10,194 nucleotides of DNA, from the NCBI GenBank assembly GCA_009775225.1, contig VSPE01000059.1, forward strand, positions 1-10,194. Direction: 5' to 3'. The notes beneath the pieces are model-generated. The model was not told the origin of the DNA and searched no databases. It was given only the letters and a program-made list of their open reading frames with translations. How positions within the stretch are numbered: the stretch's first letter is position 1; each line of letters starts with the position of its first letter. This DNA comes from Muribaculaceae bacterium (GTDB lineage: Bacteria; Bacteroidota; Bacteroidia; Bacteroidales; Muribaculaceae). This document shows, in pieces, positions 1 to 7,697 of the stretch. A program made the translations under genes and the position numbers.

Positions 1-4
1 CGGG

Positions 5-30
5 AATCAAGGCGTCAGCCTTGATTTTTT
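5..30 (+). terminator. Rho-independent terminator of an upstream gene outside the window
   Basis: A perfect 9-bp inverted repeat (AATCAAGGC at 5-13, GCCTTGATT at 18-26) encloses a 4-base loop and runs into a T tract at 25-30. This is the usual form of an intrinsic terminator reading rightwards. It should end a plus-strand gene lying left of the window and insulate porX from it. The coding sequence it serves is not visible. Confidence 0.8.
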
Positions 31-43
31 ATTCTGCCGGTGT

Positions 44-61
44 AAAAATCTCAGGATTTTT
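44..61. repeat. Small AT-rich inverted repeat in the porX promoter region
   Basis: AAAAATC (44-50) and GATTTTT (55-61) form a perfect 7-bp inverted repeat around a 4-base loop. It lies between the upstream terminator and the putative porX -7 element, where a -33 box would be expected. It could be an operator, a weak second hairpin of the terminator, or chance in AT-rich DNA. The sequence alone does not decide between these. Confidence 0.4.
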
Positions 62-64
62 ATC

Positions 65-72
65 TAAATTTG
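65..72 (+). promoter_or_regulatory. Putative -7 element of the porX promoter
   Basis: TAAATTTG matches the Bacteroidetes -7 consensus TAnnTTTG exactly and ends only four bases before the porX start codon at 77. No good TTTG/TTG -33 box is found 19-21 bp upstream; the best nearby is a weak GGTG at 39-42. If this element is used, the transcript would start almost at the ATG, giving a leaderless or nearly leaderless message. The match to consensus is seen; its use is inferred. Confidence 0.45.
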
Positions 73-76
73 TATT

Positions 77-1630
77 ATGACAACACAGCAACGCATACTT
101 TGGGCCGACGATGAGATAGACCTTCTCAAGCCCCACCTGCTCTTTCTGCGCAACCGCGGCTACGACGTCGTGACTGCGAACAACGGGCGCGACGCGTTCG
201 ACATGGCCATGGCCGAGCCGTTCGACCTGATAATACTCGACGAGAATATGCCGGGACTTACCGGGCTTGAGACTCTCGCTCTGATAAAGCAGCGGCAGCC
301 GCAGACGCCCGTGATAATGATTACCAAGAGCGAAGAAGAAAATATAATGGACCAGGCTGTAGGCAGCAAGATTGCCGACTACCTCATCAAGCCTGTGAAC
401 CCCAACCAGATACTTATAGCCATAAAGAAGCATCTGCACTCCGAACAGCTGGTGTCGCAGAAAGTGACAGGCGACTACCGCCAGGAATTCGGCGAGCTGG
501 GTTCTCTCATCAACAGCGCCGACAGCATCGAAGACTGGTACGACCTCTACGGCCGTTTGGTATTCCGCGAAATGGAGCTTGCCGACGCCGCCACCGGCAT
601 GAGCGAGATGCTCGAGATGCAGAAAAAGGAAGCTAACTCCGAGTTCTACAAATGGCTGCGCCGCCACTACGAAGACTGGGTGAACGCCGACAGCGACGAC
701 GAGCGCCCTCTTATGAGCCCGCGCATCTTCCCCCGCAAGGTATTCCCGCTGCTCGATGCCGGCGAGAAGGTGTTCTTTATTCTCATCGACAACTTCCGCC
801 TCGACCAGTGGCGCACGGTGAAGCCTATCCTTGCCGAATACTTCAATATCAGCGAAGAGCTATACACATCTATCCTGCCCACAGCCACGCAATATGCGCG
901 CAACGCCATTTTCTCGGGCCTCATGCCGGCACAGATAGAGAAGATGTGCCCCGAGCTTTGGGTGGACGAAGACTCGGAGGAAGGCAAGAACATCAACGAG
1001 TCGCCGCTCATAGCCACACAGCTGCAGCGATACCGCCGCAACTATCGCTTCTCCTATCACAAAATCAACGACAACGCCGGTGGCGAGGCTCTTCTGCGCG
1101 ACTTTGCCCGATTGGAAGACAACGACCTGAACGTGATTATTTTCAACTTCATCGACATGCTGTCGCACGCCCGCACCGAGTCGAAGATGATACGCGAACT
1201 GGCATCGACCAACGCCGCCTACCGCTCGCTCACCGAGTCGTGGTTCCGCCATTCGTCGGCCAATGATATTTTCAGGCGCATAGCCGAGAAAGGCTACAGG
1301 ATAGTGCTTACCACCGACCACGGCACAATACGAGTAGACAACGCCATAAAAGTAGTAGGCGACAAAAACACCAACACCAACCTGCGCTACAAGCTGGGCA
1401 AAAACCTGGCATACAACGCCAAACAGGTATATGAAATCAAGAACCCGGCACGCTACGGGCTACCCTCGCCCAATGTGTCGACGAGCTATATCTTCGCCGC
1501 CCGAAATGACTTCTTCGCCTACCCGAACAACTTCAACCACTACGTGCAGTACTACACAGGCACATTCCAGCACGGCGGCATAAGCCTCGAAGAAATGCTT
1601 GTGCCACTTGCAAGCCTATCTCCGAAGTAG
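77..1630 (+). CDS. porX: PorX-type response regulator with PglZ/alkaline-phosphatase-like effector domain
   Basis: Cytoplasmic two-component response regulator. In Porphyromonas gingivalis PorX works with the PorY kinase and sigma factor SigP to control type IX secretion genes. Residues 1-122 are a receiver domain: acidic pair D11/D12, phospho-acceptor D55 in LDENMPG, T83, and K105 in LIKP. Residues about 123-220 are a mainly helical linker. Residues about 225-517 are a PglZ domain with the expected metal and nucleophile residues: D238 (FILIDNF), T271 (PTATQYARN), D360/H364 (FIDMLSHAR), D414/H415 (TTDHGT) and H499 (FQHGG). The length, 517 residues, is about that of the P. gingivalis protein. 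The start is supported by ILWADDEIDLLKP following a few residues after the Met, as in homologues. No kinase or type IX secretion gene is visible nearby, so the output pathway in this organism is unknown. All catalytic positions look intact. Confidence 0.93.
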   Translation: MTTQQRILWADDEIDLLKPHLLFLRNRGYDVVTANNGRDAFDMAMAEPFDLIILDENMPGLTGLETLALIKQRQPQTPVIMITKSEEENIMDQAVGSKIADYLIKPVNPNQILIAIKKHLHSEQLVSQKVTGDYRQEFGELGSLINSADSIEDWYDLYGRLVFREMELADAATGMSEMLEMQKKEANSEFYKWLRRHYEDWVNADSDDERPLMSPRIFPRKVFPLLDAGEKVFFILIDNFRLDQWRTVKPILAEYFNISEELYTSILPTATQYARNAIFSGLMPAQIEKMCPELWVDEDSEEGKNINESPLIATQLQRYRRNYRFSYHKINDNAGGEALLRDFARLEDNDLNVIIFNFIDMLSHARTESKMIRELASTNAAYRSLTESWFRHSSANDIFRRIAEKGYRIVLTTDHGTIRVDNAIKVVGDKNTNTNLRYKLGKNLAYNAKQVYEIKNPARYGLPSPNVSTSYIFAARNDFFAYPNNFNHYVQYYTGTFQHGGISLEEMLVPLASLSPK

Positions 1631-1634
1631 AATG

Positions 1635-1666
1635 TTTGCTTTTCATGTAAAAAAAGCGTATATTTG
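1635..1666 (+). promoter_or_regulatory. Bacteroidetes-type promoter of asnS
   Basis: TTTG at 1635-1638, a 20-bp spacer and TATATTTG at 1659-1666 match both boxes of the Bacteroidetes vegetative promoter at the preferred spacing. Initiation about 4-6 bases after the -7 box would leave a leader of only about 10-12 bases before the ATG at 1682. A weak 6-bp inverted repeat (GCTTTT 1638-1643, AAAAGC 1652-1657) lies in the spacer. The promoter starts within five bases of the porX stop codon, and no clear terminator separates the genes, so read-through from porX is also possible. Confidence 0.8.
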
Positions 1667-1681
1667 CGACAAAATTGACAA

Positions 1682-3076
1682 ATGACAATGAAACGTACTA
1701 AAATAGTCGACATCTTCGACCCCGCACTTATCGGTAAAGAAGTGACCGTAAAAGGCTGGGTACGCACCCGCCGAGGCAACAAGAACGTACAGTTCGTAGC
1801 CCTCAACGACGGCTCTACCGTGCGCAACCTCCAGATAGTATTCGACCTGAGCAAGTTCTCCGACGAAGAACTTAAGGCCGTTACCACAGGTTCGTCAATC
1901 CACGTAAGCGGCCTGCTGGTAGAATCTATGGGCAAAGGACAGAGCTGCGAAGTGCAGGCCCAGACCCTTGAAATCTACGGCACCGCCGACCCCGAGACAT
2001 ATCCACTGCAGAAAAAAGGCCACACTCTCGAGTTCCTGCGCGAGAAAGCGCACCTGCGCCCCCGCACAGCCACCTTCGGCGCCATACTGCGCATACGCTC
2101 GGCATTGGCCTTCGCCATACACAAGTTCTTCCAGGACAAAGGTTTCGTATACCTCAACACACCCCTTATCACCGCCAGCGACTGCGAAGGCGCAGGCGCC
2201 ATGTTCCAGGTGACGACCCTCCCGCTCGACAAGCTCCCACGCACCGAAGACAGCAAGGTTGACTACAGCAAAGACTTCTTCGGCAAGCCCACAGCACTCA
2301 CCGTATCGGGCCAGCTCGAAGGCGAACTCGGCGCCACAGCCCTTGGCGAAATCTACACCTTTGGCCCTACCTTCCGTGCCGAGAACTCCAACACACCGCG
2401 CCACCTCTCCGAGTTCTGGATGATAGAGCCTGAAATGGCCTTCTACGACATCATCGACAACATGAACCTTGCAGAAGAGTTCGTTAAATACTGCATCAGC
2501 TATGCGCTCGACCACTGCCGCGACGACATCGACTTCCTCGCCGAGCACTTCGACCCCGAACTGGTGCAGCGCCTCGAGTTCGTGCTTCACAACGACTTCG
2601 TACGCCTCACATACACCGAAGGCATCGAAATCCTCAAGGCATCGGGCCACAAGTTCGAGTTCCCCGTAGAATGGGGCACCGACCTCCAGAGCGAACACGA
2701 ACGCTTCCTGGTGGAAGAGCACTTCAAGAAACCCGTAATCCTCACCGACTACCCCGCCGCTATCAAGGCCTTCTACATGAAGCAGAACGAAGACGGCCGC
2801 ACCGTGCGAGCCATGGATGTCCTCTTCCCAAAAATCGGCGAAATCATCGGCGGCAGCGAACGCGAAGCCGACTACGACAAGCTTCTGCACCGCATCGAAG
2901 AGCTTGGCATCCCCATGAAAGATATGTGGTGGTACCTTGACACCCGCCGCTTCGGCACTGTGCCTCACAGCGGCTTCGGCCTTGGCTTCGAGCGTCTGGT
3001 GCTCTTCGTGACCGGCATGACAAACATCCGCGACGTCATCCCCTTCCCACGTACACCGAACAACGCCGAGTTCTAA
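1682..3076 (+). CDS. asnS: Asparagine--tRNA ligase (class IIb)
   Basis: Charges tRNA-Asn with asparagine using ATP, in the cytoplasm. The N-terminal OB-fold anticodon-binding domain covers about residues 16-105 (VTVKGWVRTRRGNKNVQFVA onward), followed by the class II catalytic core. Motif 2 is visible as FRAENSNTPRHLSEFWMIEPE from 231, and motif 3 as GFGLGFERLV at 431-440. The C-terminus (IRDVIPFPRTPNNAEF) is typical of AsnRS. AsnRS is preferred over AspRS because the short-form layout lacks the GAD insertion and because of the IRDVIPFPR ending. The length, 464 residues, is normal. A second ATG at 1688 (MKRTKIVD) could be the real start; the two differ by two residues. No Shine-Dalgarno sequence is present. 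It is transcribed from its own promoter and ends 16 bp before a strong terminator. Confidence 0.97.
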   Translation: MTMKRTKIVDIFDPALIGKEVTVKGWVRTRRGNKNVQFVALNDGSTVRNLQIVFDLSKFSDEELKAVTTGSSIHVSGLLVESMGKGQSCEVQAQTLEIYGTADPETYPLQKKGHTLEFLREKAHLRPRTATFGAILRIRSALAFAIHKFFQDKGFVYLNTPLITASDCEGAGAMFQVTTLPLDKLPRTEDSKVDYSKDFFGKPTALTVSGQLEGELGATALGEIYTFGPTFRAENSNTPRHLSEFWMIEPEMAFYDIIDNMNLAEEFVKYCISYALDHCRDDIDFLAEHFDPELVQRLEFVLHNDFVRLTYTEGIEILKASGHKFEFPVEWGTDLQSEHERFLVEEHFKKPVILTDYPAAIKAFYMKQNEDGRTVRAMDVLFPKIGEIIGGSEREADYDKLLHRIEELGIPMKDMWWYLDTRRFGTVPHSGFGLGFERLVLFVTGMTNIRDVIPFPRTPNNAEF

Positions 3077-3092
3077 ACAGACTCGAAAAGAT

Positions 3093-3120
3093 AAAGCCCC
3101 GGAAAAATCCGGGGCTTTTT
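3093..3120 (+). terminator. Strong terminator between convergent asnS and efflux operon
   Basis: A perfect 11-bp stem (AAAGCCCCGGA at 3093-3103, TCCGGGGCTTT at 3108-3118) with an AAAA loop and a T run to 3120 is a classical intrinsic terminator for asnS. Read leftwards, the same stem is followed by TTTATCTTTT. It can therefore plausibly also end the minus-strand efflux operon, whose last stop codon is at 3172. I see no other hairpin with a T tract in 3121-3171. Confidence 0.93.
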
Positions 3121-3171
3121 ATATCTATATGCCGCTGTGTCTCTCTGAGGCGCTGCGGTATCGCGGATATG

Positions 3172-3465
3172 CTATATCTGCTCCACCACATCCCACACAA
3201 AGGCACGGAGGCCGAGTTTGGGACGCTCGTCGTTGAAGGCGCGGAGCTTGGCGAGCACTGTCGGTACACGCTCATCCTCCACAACGGTGAGAATGGCCGA
3301 TGCCATGGAAGGCCACGCATGGCTGCCGTAATGAGGCTCGCCGTCGACGCTGCCTCGTCCGGTGACCTGCCCCCAGGCCGTGAAGCCACGGCAGTTGGAG
3401 CGCTCGAGCATCTCTACAATACGTTCGTAATGAGCCTGGTCAAAGGCTATGAATATCGTTTTCAT
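3172..3465 (-). CDS. Small PII-like protein linked to RND efflux (PG0541-like)
   Basis: A 97-residue soluble protein with no signal peptide. The order of likely strands and helices (KTIFIAF, HYERIVEMLER, FTAWGQVTG, SAILTVVED, VPTVLAKLRAFND, LRAFVWDVV) suggests the beta-alpha-beta-beta-alpha-beta ferredoxin-like fold of PII and related proteins. A conserved-looking loop, GRGSVDGEPHYGSHAWPS (36-53), sits where PII proteins have the T-loop and carries H45, H49, W51 and E43. It is the last gene of the efflux operon, 11 bp after the RND stop, with AAGGA just before the ATG. A small gene (PG0541) follows the RND pump in P. gingivalis, and the 'new group' of PII-like proteins described near heavy-metal RND pumps is similar in size and context. 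A regulatory or metal-sensing role is inferred; ligand and partner are unknown. Confidence 0.8.
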   Translation of the reverse strand: MKTIFIAFDQAHYERIVEMLERSNCRGFTAWGQVTGRGSVDGEPHYGSHAWPSMASAILTVVEDERVPTVLAKLRAFNDERPKLGLRAFVWDVVEQI

Positions 3466-3476
3466 TCCTTGTATGT

Positions 3477-6400
3477 TTACAGAGTTTTACGTTTTGCCGC
3501 CTCAAGAGCCTTGCGGTGCTTACGGCGCTGATTCTTGACGCCTCGCGAAGCGAATACACAATAGAGTACAGGCACAAAGAGTAGCGTGAGAATAGTGGAG
3601 AAGGTGAGACCGCCGATTACTGCCGTACCCATGGGGCGCCACATCTCGGCACCCTGACCCGTGCCTACTGCCATAGGCACCATACCGAGAATTGTGGTGA
3701 GGGTGGTCATCACCACAGGACGCAGACGTGACTCGCCGCCGTCTATCACGGCCCGGCGGATAGACATACCTCGCTCGCGGTTAAGCGAGATGTAGTCGAT
3801 GAGCACGATACCGTTCTTCACCACGATACCGATAAGCATGATAGCGCCAATCATACTCATCACATTGAGGGTGTGGCCCGTGAGCCAAAGTATGATAAAC
3901 ACGCCCGAGAAAGCGAAGAGGAGCGATGTCATGATGATGCCGGGGTAGGTGTAACTCTCGAACTGGGCCGCCATGACTATATACACGAGTATTATGATGA
4001 GTACAGCGAGTGTTAGGAGGTCGCGGAACGAGTCTTGCTGGTCTTCGTAGCTGCCGGAGAGGTCGATTGAAACGCCCTGTGGAATATCCATGGCGTCGAT
4101 AGCCTTCTGCGAGGCTTCCACAACCTGACTCATAGGCACATCCTGCACGAAGGTCGACACGGTAACCACGCGCTCGCGGTCTTTACGCTCGATAGTAGGA
4201 GGTGTGAAGCGCTCCACAACCGTGCCTACGTCGCGCACACGCACGGCGTTGCCTGCACCGTTGTAGATAAGGATATTCTCTATATCCTCGAGCGATGTGC
4301 GGTGCTCGGGGGCATACATCACCTTGATGTCGTATTCCTCGCCGTCCTCGCGGAACTGCGATGCGAGCTGACCGTTGATACGGTTTCGCAGATAGTTTGC
4401 GGCGGTGGAGAGGTTCAAGCCATAGAGAGCAAGTTTCTCGCGGTCGAAATCGACCTGATATTCGGGCTGATAGTCGGAGCGCGATATTATGATGTCGGCC
4501 GTACCGGGTATTTTACGCAGCTCGGCCTGAAGCATTCGTGCCACAGAGTCGGTCTCGGCGAAATCGTAGCCGAAAATCTCGTAGTCGATAGTGGCCTGAC
4601 CGCCCATGCCGCCGCCCATGCCGCCAACCGAAACCTGAGCCTTCTTGAACTCTGGGAAGTCGCGGAGGTCTTCGCGCATGAGAGCCGCAATCTCTGTCAC
4701 GGAGCGGTCGCGGTCGCCGGGGTCGGAGAGTCGTATGTTCATCGATATGATGTGGGGGCCGTTGTCGCTCAGCGAGGCAAAGGTGTTGTCGCTGGATGCC
4801 GTACCCGTAGTATGGTTCAGAGTAAGAATCTCGGGATATTTCTCAAGCCAAAGGTCGGAGAGGCGATTGGCGCTCTCTTTCGACAGCTCCACACGTGTGC
4901 CGATAGGCATCTCGAGGCTCACTCGCATGCGGGCGTCGTCGGCAGTGGGGAAGAACTCGGTGCCCACCTGCTTCATAAGGAAGAGCGAGCCGACGAAGGT
5001 GGCGATACAGAGAACAAATGTGAGCATTTTGTGACTCACTACCCAGTTGAGCAGCCTGCCGTAGCCACGGTCGAAAGCATCGAGGCCACGGTTGACTGGC
5101 GTGAACAGGAGCATATAGAGCTTGCCGTGATGATTTACGCGACGGAGAAGCTGCGAGCACAGCATAGGAGTGAGCGAAAGCGCGCACACGGTAGATATTA
5201 TCATCATGATAGTTACCATCCAGCCGAGCTGACGGAAGAGCACACCTGTCATGCCGGTAACAAGGGTGAGGGGGAAGAACACCGCAATGAGCGTGAGCGT
5301 TGACGCTATTACCGATACCGCAACCTCGTTTGTGCCGTGCACTGCGGCCTGCTTGGGGTCGGAGCCTCGCTCTATGTGCGTGGTCACGTTCTCAAGCACC
5401 ACAATGGCGTCGTCGACCACCATACCGATAGAGATTGACAGGGCCGAGAGCGACACTATATTCAGCGTATTGCCCGTGGCGAACAGGTAGATGAACGATG
5501 CTATCAGCGAAATAGGTATTGTGATGCAGATGATGAGTGTTGCTCGCCAGCGGCCGAGGAAGAAGAACACCACAATCACCACGAAGAGGAGCGCATAGGC
5601 CACCGTCTCGACGAGCGAGTCGATAGTGTTGCGGATATTGTCGGACGTATCCACGATTATGCCGAGCTTCACGTCGGACGGCAGACGCTTCTGCAGCGAG
5701 GGAAGCATCTTGAGCACCTTGTCGGAGATTTCTACGGAGTTGGCGCCGCTCTGCTTCTGAATTACAATCATGGCACCCTGCTCGCCGTTGTTGAATGTTT
5801 CCTGAGTGCGTTCCTCGAGTGAGTCTTCGATGCGCGCCACATCGCGGAGATATACCGTGCGGCCGCCCTGGTTCGACACGACGATGTCGGCCATCTGCTC
5901 CGACGAAGAGAACTCGCCCTGCACGCGGAGTGCGTATGTGTCGGAGCCGATGTCGAAGGAGCCGCCGGGGATGTTGCGGTTCTCCGCACCTATGATAGAG
6001 CCTATCTGCTCCACGGTGAGGTTGTATGCTTCGAGGCGGTTGGGGTCTACGTATACGTGTATTTCACGCTTGGGTGCGCCCGAAATCGACACAGAGCCTA
6101 CGCCGCTGATGCGTGCGAGGGGGTTCGCCACGGCGTCGTCGAGGATTTTATACAGGCCGGGCATACTCTCGGTAGCTCTCACCGACAGCATTATGATAGG
6201 AATCATGTCGGTCGAGAACTTGAAAATAATCGGGTTCTCGGCATCGTCGGGAAGCATCGACGACACCATGTCGAGCTTGTCGCGCACGTCGTTGGTAAGC
6301 ACGTCGATGTCTTCGCCGTACTCGAACTCGAGCGTTATCACAGAAATATTTTCACGCGACTTGGACGTGATGTGCTTGAGGTCGTTTACCGCATTGAGCA

Positions 6401-6608
6401 CATTCTCGAGCGGACGTGTCACATTCTGCTCGATATCCTGGGCGCTTGCGCCGGCGTAGGTAGTCATCACCATAATGGTGTTTGTCTCCACGTCGGGGTA
6501 TAGGTCGATTGGTAGCTGTTTCAGTGAGAACAGACCCAGAATAACCACCGCCACAAAGCACAGTGTGGTCATAATAGGGCGTTTTACAGCATTGCCGTAT
6601 AGACTCAT
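3477..6608 (-). CDS. RND-family efflux pump inner-membrane permease
   Basis: Proton-driven inner-membrane transporter of a tripartite pump. The length, 1043 residues, and the duplicated layout match the AcrB family: TM1 near residues 9-30, a large periplasmic loop, TM2-6 about 330-490, TM7 about 523-545, a second periplasmic loop, and TM8-12 about 860-1020. The proton-relay residues are present: D399/D400 in GMVVDDAIVVLENV (AcrB D407/D408) and K931 in GIVVKNGIVLIDY (AcrB K940). The double Asp is typical of the drug/hydrophobe (HAE1-like) branch rather than CusA-like metal exporters. Substrate cannot be read from sequence. A Gly/Met-rich stretch, GGMGGGMGG (662-670), lies in the second porter loop at the position of the AcrB access-pocket loop. 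It starts 57 bp after the adaptor gene and resembles P. gingivalis XepB (PG0540) in context. Confidence 0.95.
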   Translation of the reverse strand: MSLYGNAVKRPIMTTLCFVAVVILGLFSLKQLPIDLYPDVETNTIMVMTTYAGASAQDIEQNVTRPLENVLNAVNDLKHITSKSRENISVITLEFEYGEDIDVLTNDVRDKLDMVSSMLPDDAENPIIFKFSTDMIPIIMLSVRATESMPGLYKILDDAVANPLARISGVGSVSISGAPKREIHVYVDPNRLEAYNLTVEQIGSIIGAENRNIPGGSFDIGSDTYALRVQGEFSSSEQMADIVVSNQGGRTVYLRDVARIEDSLEERTQETFNNGEQGAMIVIQKQSGANSVEISDKVLKMLPSLQKRLPSDVKLGIIVDTSDNIRNTIDSLVETVAYALLFVVIVVFFFLGRWRATLIICITIPISLIASFIYLFATGNTLNIVSLSALSISIGMVVDDAIVVLENVTTHIERGSDPKQAAVHGTNEVAVSVIASTLTLIAVFFPLTLVTGMTGVLFRQLGWMVTIMMIISTVCALSLTPMLCSQLLRRVNHHGKLYMLLFTPVNRGLDAFDRGYGRLLNWVVSHKMLTFVLCIATFVGSLFLMKQVGTEFFPTADDARMRVSLEMPIGTRVELSKESANRLSDLWLEKYPEILTLNHTTGTASSDNTFASLSDNGPHIISMNIRLSDPGDRDRSVTEIAALMREDLRDFPEFKKAQVSVGGMGGGMGGQATIDYEIFGYDFAETDSVARMLQAELRKIPGTADIIISRSDYQPEYQVDFDREKLALYGLNLSTAANYLRNRINGQLASQFREDGEEYDIKVMYAPEHRTSLEDIENILIYNGAGNAVRVRDVGTVVERFTPPTIERKDRERVVTVSTFVQDVPMSQVVEASQKAIDAMDIPQGVSIDLSGSYEDQQDSFRDLLTLAVLIIILVYIVMAAQFESYTYPGIIMTSLLFAFSGVFIILWLTGHTLNVMSMIGAIMLIGIVVKNGIVLIDYISLNRERGMSIRRAVIDGGESRLRPVVMTTLTTILGMVPMAVGTGQGAEMWRPMGTAVIGGLTFSTILTLLFVPVLYCVFASRGVKNQRRKHRKALEAAKRKTL

Positions 6609-6665
6609 TTCTTATCGGGAGTTAAAGAGTTAGGACTTTGTTTTATGAGTATCTCGAGAGTGACA

Positions 6666-7682
6666 TCAGTGCACTTCCACAGCAACGCCGTCGGCAAGAC
6701 GCGTCTGGCCGGTGATTACCACGGTGTCGCCGTCTTCAATACCGTCGAGAAGCTCGTAGGTGGTGTCGAAGCGCTGGCCGAGAGTCACTTTCCTGTAGCT
6801 TACGCGGCCGTCGGAAAGTACGTACACATATTTGTTGCCTGAGCCGGACTGCTTTACCACGGCGCGGTCAGGCACCACTACGTTCTGCTGTGCGCCAAGG
6901 TCGATAGCCACTCGTGCAAACATGCCGGGCTTGATGCGCTCGCCGGGGTTGGCAATCTGCACCTCTACCGAGAATGTTCGTGTGGCAGGGTCGACGGTGG
7001 GATATACGCGCTGTATGCGGCCGCTGAACGACTCTGCGGGGAAAGCGTCGAAAGTGATTTCGACAGGCATGCCCTGCTTTACCAGCGCAAGGTCGTTCTC
7101 GCTTATGTTGATGATAACCTTCACCACCGGCGAAAGCTGGCCTAGCGAGAGCACGGGAGCCGAGCCAGTCATGTCGCCCGGGTCATAGTTTCGTGCCGTG
7201 ACAACGCCGTTAATCGGCGAAACGAGCACGGTGTTCTCAAGCATATTGTCGTACTGCGTGCGCGAAGCGTCAAGCTGAGCCTTGAGCTGGTCGACGCTCT
7301 GCTGTGTGCCGCCACCTATTTCGAAGAGCTTAACGGCACGGTTGTACTCGCGCTCAAGCTGCTCGAGGTTGATGCGCAGCTGGTCGATATTCGCGCGGTC
7401 AAGCTCTACAAGAGCCTCTCCGGCACGTACGCGGTCGCCTACATCTACAGTTATTTTCTTGATGCGGTTTGGCGACGCCGGAGCAATGTTGTTGAGGTTG
7501 TCGGCCTCTACGTTGGCTGTGTACACTTTTTTCTGAGGCACTTCCATGCGGTGGGCCACATCCACTGTAACAATGGGAAGCTCTTCGACCTCTGCTTTTG
7601 CAGAGTCTTTCTCGGACGATGAGCACGATGCCAGCGCAAGTAGTGCGGCGGCTACGGCGGCAAATTTATAAGCGGTATTCAT
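6666..7682 (-). CDS. RND efflux periplasmic adaptor (membrane fusion lipoprotein)
   Basis: Links the inner-membrane RND permease to the outer-membrane channel. The N-terminus has a lysine (K6), a hydrophobic stretch and a lipobox LASC with C20, so it is probably lipid-anchored and faces the periplasm. Domains in order: split lipoyl (biotinyl-like) halves about 66-95 (IAPASPNRIKKITVDVGDRV) and 150-182 (VLVSPINGVVTARNYDPGD), separated by a short alpha-helical hairpin (96-149, coiled-coil-like LEQLEREYNRAVKLFE); beta-barrel about 183-262; membrane-proximal domain about 263-338. This is the HlyD/AcrA architecture. At 338 residues it is at the short end of the family, with a short hairpin. It lies 15 bp downstream of the TolC-like gene, so the two are almost certainly co-transcribed. 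No Shine-Dalgarno sequence is seen. Confidence 0.94.
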   Translation of the reverse strand: MNTAYKFAAVAAALLALASCSSSEKDSAKAEVEELPIVTVDVAHRMEVPQKKVYTANVEADNLNNIAPASPNRIKKITVDVGDRVRAGEALVELDRANIDQLRINLEQLEREYNRAVKLFEIGGGTQQSVDQLKAQLDASRTQYDNMLENTVLVSPINGVVTARNYDPGDMTGSAPVLSLGQLSPVVKVIINISENDLALVKQGMPVEITFDAFPAESFSGRIQRVYPTVDPATRTFSVEVQIANPGERIKPGMFARVAIDLGAQQNVVVPDRAVVKQSGSGNKYVYVLSDGRVSYRKVTLGQRFDTTYELLDGIEDGDTVVITGQTRLADGVAVEVH

Positions 7683-7697
7683 TATGCTGAGTGTGTT

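Noticed and set aside
29..667. A 212-codon minus-strand frame opposite the 5' part of porX
   Set aside because: It overlaps the receiver domain coding sequence and runs into the promoter and terminator region. No family features are seen.
652..1266. A 204-codon Arg/His/Ala-rich frame inside porX on the same strand
   Set aside because: It is an out-of-frame reading of the PglZ domain with biased, implausible composition.
1638..1657. A possible terminator between porX and asnS (GCTTTT and AAAAGC)
   Set aside because: The stem is only 6 bp, AT-rich, has no T tract and lies inside the asnS promoter spacer.
1895..2968. A 357-codon open frame on the minus strand opposite asnS
   Set aside because: It lies entirely within a well-supported gene, has no recognisable domain, and reflects the strong third-position bias of asnS, which suppresses stops in the antisense frame.
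3169..3531. A plus-strand frame opposite the small PII-like gene
   Set aside because: The minus-strand reading has a fold pattern, operon spacing and a known genomic context; the plus-strand frame has none of these.
4302..5303. A 333-codon open frame on the plus strand opposite the RND permease
   Set aside because: It is an antisense shadow of the permease. The translation is His/Glu/Val-rich with no motif, signal or promoter.
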